This document shows, one piece after another, positions 17,277-28,009 of a DNA stretch of 33,009 nucleotides. Source of the DNA: an uncultured Oscillospiraceae bacterium (GTDB lineage Bacteria > Bacillota > Clostridia > Oscillospirales > Oscillospiraceae); NCBI GenBank assembly GCA_905234005.1, contig CAJOFW010000004.1, forward strand, positions 1 through 33,009, read 5' to 3'. Both the position numbers and the translations under genes were made by a program. The notes beneath the pieces were generated by a model. It saw only the letters and a program-made list of their open reading frames with translations, was not told the origin of the DNA and searched no databases. Every line of letters starts with the position of its first letter. The stretch's first letter is position 1.

Positions 17277-18417
17277 TCGATCGACTCTCCTTATTCTTAT
17301 CGCTTTCCCTGTTCTTATCGCTTTCCCTGTTCTTATCGCTTTCCCTGTTCTTATCGCTTTCCCTGTTTTTTCGTATGCCGAACGACAGATACCGCACGAC
17401 CGGCACCCGCCGCAGAAGCTCATACGCCGCCACGCTCAGCGCATAGCCGCACACGACGGCCAGCGCGTATATGAGCCACACCGGAAGCCCCGTGCGCCGC
17501 AGCGCGAGGCACAGGCACAGCTCCATGACGTAGTGCGTGATATACACGCCGAAGCCCGTCCGGGCGAGAAACGACGCTATGCGTCCGGTGCGATTCCCCC
17601 ACGCCCGGCCGCAGCCGAGGATCGCGAGCGTCATGAGCCACAGCCACAGATTCGTCAGCGGGTGGCGCAGCACCGTATCGTCCGCGAAATTCTGCCCGTA
17701 GAACCGGACGTTGTACGCCGCGCCCACGACCGCCGCCGCGATCAGAAGCCCCCGCCGCGCCCCCGTCAGCCGCTCCTGCACCGCCTCGTGCGACAGGACA
17801 AAATAGCCCGCCAGATACGCGAAGAGGTAGATACCAAAGCGATACGTCGTCAGAACCGGCAGATTCAGTATCTGCGCCGAGCCCCACACCGGCAGCGCGA
17901 ACGCAGCGAGTACCCACACGTTCACCCGCTCCCCCGCAGCGTAAATTCGCTCCGTCACGGCAAGCCGCCGCAGGAGCGTCAGAAGCCACGAGAACAGATA
18001 CAGCACATGCAGAAACCACAGCGGCCCCACGCCCGACAGCACGCTGATCGGATACACCAGCGCCGGCGGAATCTGCTCGATCGCGCCGCCGAGGCGGATG
18101 TAGATGTACCCGATGATCGACGGAAACAGAAAAAGCCCCAGCGTCGACGGCACGAGCAGCCTGTCCGTTCTGGCCCGCATAAACGCCCTGTCCGACTGCC
18201 CCTCGAGCGCGTACCGGGCGCTCATGCCGGCGACGGCGTACAGCAGGAACATGAACCACGGGTAAACGAACGTGCAGTAGGCGTCCCACGGCTGTTTGTC
18301 GAAAAAGCTCCCGATGCCGCCGGGGACGCCCACGGCGTTGAACAGATAGAAGACGTGGTAGACGACCACGAGCAGCACCGTGACGCTTCGAATATTGTCA
18401 AGCCAGTATTTTCTCAT
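17266..18417 (-). CDS. acyltransferase 3-like integral membrane protein with C-terminal NRESDK repeats
   Basis: MRKYWLDNIRSVTVLLVVVYHVFYLFNAVG..., WFMFLLYAVAGMSARYAL, WFLHVLYLFSWLL, GVYITHYVMELCL; overlaps the next gene start by 11 bp. Confidence 0.85.
   Translation of the reverse strand: MRKYWLDNIRSVTVLLVVVYHVFYLFNAVGVPGGIGSFFDKQPWDAYCTFVYPWFMFLLYAVAGMSARYALEGQSDRAFMRARTDRLLVPSTLGLFLFPSIIGYIYIRLGGAIEQIPPALVYPISVLSGVGPLWFLHVLYLFSWLLTLLRRLAVTERIYAAGERVNVWVLAAFALPVWGSAQILNLPVLTTYRFGIYLFAYLAGYFVLSHEAVQERLTGARRGLLIAAAVVGAAYNVRFYGQNFADDTVLRHPLTNLWLWLMTLAILGCGRAWGNRTGRIASFLARTGFGVYITHYVMELCLCLALRRTGLPVWLIYALAVVCGYALSVAAYELLRRVPVVRYLSFGIRKNRESDKNRESDKNRESDKNRESDKNKESRSNVP
17290..17367. repeat. 18-bp tandem repeat (TTCTTATCGCTTTCCCTG), about 4 copies
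   Basis: Direct reading of tandem units; on the minus strand they encode (NRESDK)n. Confidence 0.95.
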
Positions 18418-18623
18418 ACAATTCCCACCTTTGCAACTATTGTTGTCGTCTCCGATGATACCGCCCGCGGCGGCGGGCGTCCACCAACCAAAGCTGACAT
18501 TTCCGGCCCGGTTCTGTTCGTTTTCGTTGCCATCCCCTCCGCCCCGCCGCCGCCATCGCCGCCGCCTTCGCCGCCCTGTGGCGCGATTTGCGGCGCGGCA
18601 TATACTGGAGCGGGACAAAAACA

Positions 18624-18654
18624 GCCCATACCCGTCCGTGCGGCGGGTATGGGC
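18624..18654 (+). promoter_or_regulatory. perfect hairpin in the asnB leader, function unknown
   Basis: GCCCATACCCG...GGGTATGGGC arms with inner CCG/CGG, no following T-run. Confidence 0.5.
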
Positions 18655-18680
18655 AAATTGCGAGGATGAGGTGATTTATC

Positions 18681-20102
18681 GTGTGTTCCATCGCAGGCAT
18701 GATCGACTATCATCACGACGTGCGCGAGCTGGATCTCCGGGATATGAAGCGCAGCATGGCAGGCCGCGGCCCGGACCAGCACGGCGCTTACTACACACAT
18801 ACGGCGGCGCTGTTTCACAACCGCCTGTGCGTCATCGACCGCGAGAACGGGATGCAGCCGATGAGCGCCGTACACGAGGGCCGGGGCTATGTCATCGTGT
18901 ACAACGGCGAGCTGTACAACACCGACGAGATACGAAGCGAGCTGATCCGGGCGGGCTTTCGCTTCACCGGCCGCTCCGACACCGAGGTGCTCTTAAAGGC
19001 GTACATTCGCTGGGGCGACGCGTGCCTTGACCGGCTCAACGGCATCTACGCGTTCGCGATCTGGGAGCGCGACGAGAGGCGGCTGTTCATCGCCCGGGAC
19101 CGGATGGGCGTCAAGCCGTTTTTCTACGCCGAACGGAACGGGGCGTTTCTGTTCGCGTCGGAGCTGAAGGGGCTTCTCGCCCACCCGTGGGTGGAGGCGG
19201 AGGCGGATCAGAACGCGGTGCTTGAGCTTCTGCTGACCGGGCCGGGCCGCACGCCGGGCTGCGGCGTGTTCAGGGGGCTGAACGAGCTGCCGCCGGCCTG
19301 CTGCGGATACTATGACGGGGACGGCCTGCATATCCGCCGCTACTGGCGTCTGACCGCCGCCCCCCACACGGAGAGCGCCGCCGACACGGTCGATCATGTG
19401 CGCCGGCTCGTGACCGACGCCATCGAGCGCCAGCTCGTGTCCGACGTGCCGCTCGGGACGTTCCTGTCCGGCGGGCTGGACTCCGGCATCATCAGCGCCG
19501 TCGCGAACCGGGTCATGAACGAGCGCGGCGGGAGGCTGCGGACGTTCTCGGTCGATTACCGGGACAACCGGGCGTATTTTCAGGCCGGGAAATTCCAGCC
19601 GAACACCGACGCGGATTTCATCCCCGGCCTTCGGGACTGGCTCGGCTGCGACAACGTCCTCGTCACGCTCGACACCGACGAGCTGGCCGACGCCCTGTAC
19701 GAGGCCGTGGACGCCCGCGATCTGCCCGGCATGAGCGACGTCGACGCCTCCCTTCTCGCGTTCTGCAAACGCATACGCGAGCACGTCACGGTCGCCCTGT
19801 CCGGCGAGTGCGCCGACGAGCTGTTCGGCGGGTATCCGTGGTACCGGGACGAGGCGATCCGTTCGGCGGAGGGCTTCCCGTGGGCGCAGTCCACCGCGTA
19901 CCGCGCCGGGTTCCTGCTGCCGGAGCACCTTCGCGGCGTCGACCCGCGTGAATACGTCCTGGAGCGCTGGCGCAAAACCGTGGCCGACGCCGACGTCCTG
20001 CCCGGCGACAGCCCCACGGAACGCCGTATGCGCGAGATGATGCGGCTCAACACCGACTGGTTCATGCAGACGCTTCTGGACGGCAGCGCAAATTATCCAT
20101 GA
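18681..20102 (+). pseudogene. asnB: asparagine synthetase (glutamine-hydrolysing), 5' part; native codons end at about 20081 (LLD)
   Basis: GTG start, MCSIAGMIDYHHDVR... glutaminase domain, VPLGTFLSGGLDSGIISA, ALSGECADELFGGYPWY; stops right after MRLNTDWFMQTLLD-GSANYP* without the conserved C-terminal region. Confidence 0.93.
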
Positions 20103-20140
20103 GCGCGGACACGACGCGATAAAAGTTAAAAAAATAACGC

Positions 20141-20169
20141 TTACATTTTCTTTATTTATATGATATAAT
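20141..20169 (+). promoter_or_regulatory. putative promoter of the CarD-like gene
   Basis: TTACAT-N17-TATAAT. Confidence 0.6.
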
Positions 20170-20270
20170 GCTGGTAGTTTGGGGTTTTTCTACCCTCCGA
20201 TCACGCAGAACGCGAATAACACAGCGCAGATAACCGATCACACAGCGCAAATAAACAGAAAGGGAGTGTC

Positions 20271-20795
20271 ATGACCGTGTTTGAAGTCGGAGAGCTTGTC
20301 CTGTACGGCGGGACCGGCGTATGCCGCGTAACCGAGATCATCGCAAAGAAATTCAATCGAACCGAGCCGGAGAAGCTCTACTATGTGCTGACGCCGCTCT
20401 ATCAGTCCGGGACGATCACGACCCCGGTGGAGAACGGCAAGGTCTTCATTCGCCCGGTCATCACACGCGACGAGGCGATCAGTCTCATCGACCGCATCCC
20501 CACCATCGAGGTCGAGGCCTACCACAACCAGAATCTCCAGCAGCTCGAGAGTCACTACAAGGCCGAGCTTATGCGTCACGACTGCATGAGCCTTCTGCGG
20601 CTGACGATGTCCACCTACCGCAAAAAGCGGGAACGCGAGGACGCCAAGCTGAAATTCGGCGCGGTCGACCGCCGCTATATGGAGCGGGCGGAGGATCTGC
20701 TCTTCGGCGAGCTGGCCGTCGCCCTCAACATCGACCGCGACAGCGTCCGCGACTACATCGAGTCCCGGCTCCACCCCGCCGGCGAGACGGAATAA
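20271..20795 (+). CDS. CarD family transcriptional regulator
   Basis: MTVFEVGELVLYGGTGVCRVTEIIAKKFNRTEPEKLYYVLTPLYQSGTITTPVENGKVFIRPVITRDEAISLIDRIP. Confidence 0.88.
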   Translation: MTVFEVGELVLYGGTGVCRVTEIIAKKFNRTEPEKLYYVLTPLYQSGTITTPVENGKVFIRPVITRDEAISLIDRIPTIEVEAYHNQNLQQLESHYKAELMRHDCMSLLRLTMSTYRKKREREDAKLKFGAVDRRYMERAEDLLFGELAVALNIDRDSVRDYIESRLHPAGETE

Positions 20796-20807
20796 TCATA
20801 CCGCTCC

Positions 20808-20833
20808 ATACTTTTTCTTGAAAGAAAAAGTAT
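20808..20833. repeat. AT-rich perfect inverted repeat (12-bp arms), possible dispersed intergenic repeat
   Basis: ATACTTTTTCTT-ga-AAGAAAAAGTAT. Confidence 0.7.
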
Positions 20834-20928
20834 CAAAAAGAACTTTGTACTCGCTTCCAAAAGGCAGCGATACCAAGGTTTGCGCCCGGTAACGAAGCGA
20901 AGCCTTCATCGGGGGATAGCTCCATAAC

Positions 20929-20961
20929 GCAAATGCCCCGCCGGCCGGCGGGGCATTTGCT
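20929..20961. terminator. bidirectional-type terminator between convergent genes
   Basis: GCAAATGCCCCGCC-ggcc-GGCGGGGCATTTGC followed by TTTG. Confidence 0.75.
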
Positions 20962-20985
20962 TTGTGTCAGTTGGCGCTGTATCGA

Positions 20986-21672
20986 TCAATCGCCGCTTCT
21001 GTTCTGATTCCGCCCCAGGATCGAGAGGACGCGGATGAAGAGGTTTATGATGTCGACGTAGATGTCCGCTGCGCTGTCGATCGCGTTGTCGAGGGTTTTG
21101 GGGAACATCTGCGCCCGCGACCAGTCGTAGCCGATGTAGCCGCAGAAGATCAGGGCCACGACGTAATCGAGCCACGCCATATCCATCCGGAGCAGCAGCC
21201 CGCACACGAGCGACACCGCAAGGCACGCCCCGAGCGCGATGAACAGCGTCCGGCCAAGGCTCAGGAAGAACTGCGGGAACAGCACGGCGAGGATCAGCAT
21301 GACCGCCGTCGTGATCGCCGTGATGCGGACGGCGGCGACGATCGTCCCCTGCGTGAAGAACGCGAGGTAGTACGTGAGCAGAAGACCCATCGCGAGCGCG
21401 AGAACCGTAAAGCCCAGAAAGCTGACCGCCGGCACGTCGCTGCGGTAGACGATGAATATGCCGCCGAGGCTGCCGATCAGGTAGATGATGATGATCGCGA
21501 GCGGACTGAGCGTCATAATGGCCCCGGCCAGCGGCCCCGCCGCCATGAACCAGTTGAGGCCGAGGCCCCAGAGCACGACGGCGCCGATGACGAGGTTGTA
21601 TGTGCGCTCGTTCAGGGCGAGGCCGTCGAAGGCGTTCAGACGCGCCTGTCTGATTTCCTGCTGGTTGAACAT
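20986..21672 (-). CDS. Bax inhibitor-1/YccA family membrane protein
   Basis: MFNQQEIRQARLNAFDGLALNERTYNLVIGAVVLWGLGLNWFM..., C-terminal FCGYIGYDWSRAQMF...DIYVDIINLFIRVLSILGR. Confidence 0.87.
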   Translation of the reverse strand: MFNQQEIRQARLNAFDGLALNERTYNLVIGAVVLWGLGLNWFMAAGPLAGAIMTLSPLAIIIIYLIGSLGGIFIVYRSDVPAVSFLGFTVLALAMGLLLTYYLAFFTQGTIVAAVRITAITTAVMLILAVLFPQFFLSLGRTLFIALGACLAVSLVCGLLLRMDMAWLDYVVALIFCGYIGYDWSRAQMFPKTLDNAIDSAADIYVDIINLFIRVLSILGRNQNRSGD

Positions 21673-21721
21673 AATAGAATCAAAGCCTCCTTCAGGTTTG
21701 TGTTATTATTATAAGTTATTA

Positions 21722-22498
21722 CTATAATGTGTCCCGGTCGGCGCAGATGAGACGCACGCCCTGCTCCGCCAGAAATTCCCGCCACTGCGGGCCGGGGTCT
21801 CTGTCCGTCACGACGCAGGACACGTCGCTCACGTCGCCGACGGAGATGAACGCGGTCTTGTCGAACTTGTGGCTGTCGATGGCGAGGATCGTCTCCTTGG
21901 AGGACTCCATCATCGCCTGCTTGACGTTCGCGTTCTCGATGCCGGCCTCCGTGAAGTGGCCCTGGCGGTCAAGACCGGTGCAGGATATGATCGCCTTGTC
22001 CACATGGAACGAGCGCACCGTGTCCTCGGCCTGCCGGCCGAAGAAGGCGAACACGTCGATGTTGACGTTGCCGCCCGTGGATATCACCTTCCAGTCCTCG
22101 TGCAGGCTGGACAGCTCGAACAGGATCTCGATTGAGTTTGTCACGATCGTGAGCCCCTTCTTCCCGTGGAGGGCGCGCAGGACGAAGTAGGACGTGGACG
22201 TGTCGTCCAGCATGAGGAAATCGCCGTCGTCCACCATCTGCGCCACGAGTGTGGCGACGGTCTTCTTCTCCTCGACGTTGAGCTTTTTGCGCACCTTGAA
22301 GGGCGGTGCGTTGCGGTTGTCGGCGAGCGTCGCGCCGCCGTAGCACTTGACGGCGAGACCGAGCTGCTCGAGCGTCGCGAGGTCGCGGCGGATCGTCTCC
22401 TCGGAGACCTCAAAGCGCTCGGCAAGCGGCCCGACGAGCACGCGTTCGTCGCGGCGCAGCGCCTCCATGATCTGATTTCTGCGTTCCGCAGCCAGCAT
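21722..22498 (-). CDS. DeoR/GlpR family transcriptional regulator
   Basis: MLAAERRNQIMEALRRDERVLVGPLAERFEVSEETIRRDLATLEQLGLAVKCYGGA... Confidence 0.93.
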   Translation of the reverse strand: MLAAERRNQIMEALRRDERVLVGPLAERFEVSEETIRRDLATLEQLGLAVKCYGGATLADNRNAPPFKVRKKLNVEEKKTVATLVAQMVDDGDFLMLDDTSTSYFVLRALHGKKGLTIVTNSIEILFELSSLHEDWKVISTGGNVNIDVFAFFGRQAEDTVRSFHVDKAIISCTGLDRQGHFTEAGIENANVKQAMMESSKETILAIDSHKFDKTAFISVGDVSDVSCVVTDRDPGPQWREFLAEQGVRLICADRDTL

Positions 22499-22555
22499 TT
22501 GGCGTCACCTTCCTGAAATCTTTGGAATGTGTGGGCTTAACAGGCAAAAATGTAC

Positions 22556-22584
22556 TTGACAAATAGAATCGGATGACATTTAAT
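22556..22584 (+). promoter_or_regulatory. putative ppdK promoter
   Basis: TTGACA-N17-TTTAAT in the divergent DeoR/ppdK region. Confidence 0.65.
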
Positions 22585-22690
22585 AGAGAGCAGCTAAGCC
22601 ATCTCTATATATACCACACTATTCAACGAAAATAAACAACTTTTTCGCGGGATTGTGTTTTTTAGGTAATTTCACAAGGAGGACCATTCC

Positions 22691-25319
<2,629 letters not shown>

Positions 25320-25351
25320 ATCCGGTGATCGGATAATCGCGTCACATCGCA

Positions 25352-25561
25352 TCATATCACATCGCAATCCGTCCCCTCGGACGCTCCGGCGTCCGGGGGG
25401 ATTTCCGTTTCCCCGCCGTCCGCAGTTTCGTCCCGCATACGCAGAACGACGGAACGCAGGCGCATCCCCCGCTCCGCCGCCGCGATCTCATACAGCGCCG
25501 TCAGCGTCGACCGCGCCCATGCCCTGTCCGTATCCGCCGCCATGTCCGTCACCCCCCGCAT
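25352..25561 (-). CDS. possible small protein (69 aa) divergent from the second recombinase
   Basis: Open frame MRGVTDMAADTDRAWARSTLTALYEIAAAERGMRLRSVVLRMRDE...; no family recognised. Confidence 0.3.
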   Translation of the reverse strand: MRGVTDMAADTDRAWARSTLTALYEIAAAERGMRLRSVVLRMRDETADGGETEIPPDAGASEGTDCDVI

Positions 25562-25643
25562 AACGTTACGCGGCGGGCGATATACATAGAACAGGGCGAT
25601 GGTCGCGAAAACGGCGCATGGAACAAAAAGGGGGAATCGACCG

Positions 25644-27027
25644 GTGAACGTCGCGATCTATGTGCGCGTATCGACGCAGGAGCAGAAGCTGCGCGGCATA
25701 TCCGTCGAGGCGCAGGAGGCCGACTGCCGGGCCTGGGTCGAGAAAAACGGCCATACGCTCGCCGGCGTGTACAACGACGCCGGCCTGTCCGCACGGGCGC
25801 GGTATACGAAGCGCCGGGCCATGCTGCGTCTGCTCTCGGACATCGAAGCCGGGACGATCGAGCTTGTCATATTCACAAAGCTTGACCGCTGGTTTCGCAG
25901 CATCGCGGACTACTACGAGGTGCAGACCATCCTGGAGGCGCACGGCGTCCGCTGGCGGGCCATCCGGGAGGACTACGAGACGGAGACGGCCTCCGGACGC
26001 CTCAAGGTCAACATCATGCTCGCCGTCGCCCAGGACGAGGCCGACCGCACGTCCGAACGCATCCGCGCCGCCGCCGCGTACAAGAGGCAGTGCGGCGAGG
26101 TCACCGGCCGCCCGCCGGTCGGCTACGTCATCCGGGACAAGCGATTCGCCGTCGATACGCGGACGGAGCCGGGGCTGCGGGCGTTCTTTGAGACGTACCT
26201 GCATACGCTCAGCGTCCGCGACGCCGTCGCCGAGGCCGCACGGCACGGCGTCCGCCTGACCGCCTCCCACGCCGGACGCATCCTCCGAAGCCCGGTCTAT
26301 CGCGGCGACGCCCACGGCGTGCCCTGCCCCGCCTACCTGACGCCGGCGCAGGCCGGGCACATCGACGCGAACGCCGCCCGCCGTGTCCGCAAGCCGGCGG
26401 CGGGGCGCGTATTCCGCATGCGGGGGTCGTCTCTCCTCCGCCGCCGTGCCGTCCGCGCACAGGCTCGTCAAATACTACCGCTGCGAAAACCACGCCCGTG
26501 ACGCCGCCCGCTGCGCCGAGGGGTGCCACGTCAACGAGGAGAAGCTCGAGCGATACCTTCTCGAAACGCTCGCGCCGGCGCTCGACCGGTACGACGTCCG
26601 CTGCCGCGCCGTCAAATTGCCCCCCGCGCCGGAGACGGCGCATTGCAGTGCGGCGACGGAACGCAGCCGGACGGCGGCACGGCTTGCGAGGCTGCTGGAA
26701 TTGTACATCGACGGCGAGATCACCCGTGAGGATTACGACCGCCGCGCCGCCCCTCTCCGCGCCGCCCTCGCGTCGGAGACGGAGGCGGATGAGACGGCGG
26801 ACGATCATCCGTCCCGGCCGCCGGCCGCGTCCGAGGCCGCGCCGGACGATAAGCTGCCGCCCCATTGGAGAGAGGTATACGACGGGCTGTCCGCCGGGGG
26901 CAGACGGCTTTTCTGGAAGCGGAGCATACGCGGAATCGTCATACAAAAGGGCCGGCCGCCGCTGGTCGATTTTTTCGACGCCCCGCTCGTGGATAAACCG
27001 CCGAACGGGACCGCAAGGATCGTATGA
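25644..27027 (+). pseudogene. serine recombinase (resolvase/recombinase domains), split across frames in the zinc-ribbon region near 26400-26450
   Basis: GTG start VNVAIYVRVSTQEQKLRGISVEAQEADCRAWVEKNGHTLAGVYNDAGLSARARYTKRRAMLRLLSDIEAG... then in another frame HRLVKYYRCENHARDAARC...FWKRSIRGIVIQKGRPPLVDFFD; stop TGA at the asnB junction. Confidence 0.88.
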
Positions 27028-27432
27028 GCATGTACAGCGCCCTCGAGGTCCGCGTCCCCTTCTGCGACCACCGCATCGCCGAATACCTCTACAACGTCCC
27101 GTGGGAGCTGAAGGACTACGCCCATCGGGAGAAGGGGCTTTTGCGGGAGGCGGCTCGGGGGCTTTTGCCGGATGAGGTGCTCTGGCGGAAGCCCGTATCC
27201 CAAGACGCACAACCCGTCGTATCTGAACGAGGTGTCCGCACGGCTGCGGGCTGTGCTCGACGATCCCGACGCCCCGATCCTCCGGCTCGTACGCCGCGAC
27301 GCGCTCGAATCGCTCCTGAACGATGACCGGGCCGAGCCGTGGTACGGCCAGCTCATGACCACGCCGCAGACGATCGCCTATATGCTCCAGCTCAATTACT
27401 GGCTCGGACGGTATCGCGTGCGGATTTTGTGA
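27009..27432 (+). pseudogene. asnB: asparagine synthetase, 3' part (after insertion), with a small indel near 27190-27196
   Basis: (D)RKDRMSMYSALEVRVPFCDHRIAEYLYNVPWELKDYAHREKGLLREAARGLLPDEVLWR, then in a shifted frame GSPYPKTHNPSYLNEVSARLRAVLDDP...PWYGQLMTTPQTIAYMLQLNYWLGRYRVRIL*. Confidence 0.92.
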
Positions 27433-27512
27433 TTCTGTGTTCGGTGATTCTGTGACGCCTTTCCGCGGCGTAAAGCTTCACAGCGATATCGCACGGCCGC
27501 ATTTCACGGCAT

Positions 27513-27538
27513 AAAAAAACACGCCCCCACGGGCGCGT
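27513..27538 (-). terminator. intrinsic terminator on the minus strand
   Basis: Minus strand ACGCGCCC-gtgg-GGGCGTGT followed by TTTTTT. Confidence 0.75.
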
Positions 27539-27563
27539 CATCACTTCGCGGACAGTATATACA

Positions 27564-27614
27564 AGAAGTGACCCTTGATCGTCTCTGTTTCCCACACGAT
27601 CAAGGGTCACTTCT
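27564..27614. repeat. 19-bp perfect inverted repeat with 13-nt loop
   Basis: AGAAGTGACCCTTGATCGT ... ACGATCAAGGGTCACTTCT. Confidence 0.95.
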
Positions 27615-27927
27615 CTGAATTCTTATTATCTAACATCATTGGTTACCTCTCTTTCGTTCGATTGTTCGCCGCCAGCAGCTTGTTGAATCCCACGTCCGAC
27701 ATCTCAATTCTCGTCTCGTGTCGTCGGGCTACTCTCTCTTCTGCCTGATCGGCTTTGCCTTTTATCTAAAAGGCCTTTCACCTTGTGACTGTATAGTACC
27801 ACATCGTTTGTTAATTTGCAAGCGGTAAATTCCCCAAATCATACCCATTTTTATTGTGGAAACCACACAATTTTGTGTGGATCCGGCCAAATGCCGGGCC
27901 GCTCGGAGGCGTTTGAAAAATTGATTA

Positions 27928-27955
27928 TTGAAAAACGGGGATTATCTGCTATACT
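27928..27955 (+). promoter_or_regulatory. putative promoter of the CotH cluster
   Basis: TTGAAA-N16-TATACT. Confidence 0.55.
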
Positions 27956-28009
27956 GTCAGGGAACGGCTTTCCGCCGTGAACGATTAAAAAGGAAAGGAG
28001 CTGTGACGA

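Larger units (their letters stand above)
27513..27785 (-). ncRNA. putative ~270-nt minus-strand transcript with two tiny ORFs and alternative hairpins
   Basis: Promoter TTGCAA-N17-TACTAT (27821-27793, minus) and intrinsic terminator at 27513; 19-bp perfect inverted repeat 27564-27582/27596-27614; sORFs at 27643-27702 and 27607-27639. Confidence 0.5.

Noticed and set aside
18681-20102. A complete, short asparagine synthetase ending naturally at 20102
   Set aside because: The last residues GSANYP are not asnB-like, and the missing conserved C-terminus is found intact in phase at 27009 onward with matching junction bases.
27564-27614. Simple intrinsic terminator for asnB at the 19-bp inverted repeat
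   Set aside because: No T-run follows on the plus strand (CTGAATTC) or immediately on the minus strand; the only T-tailed hairpin nearby is the minus-strand one at 27513.
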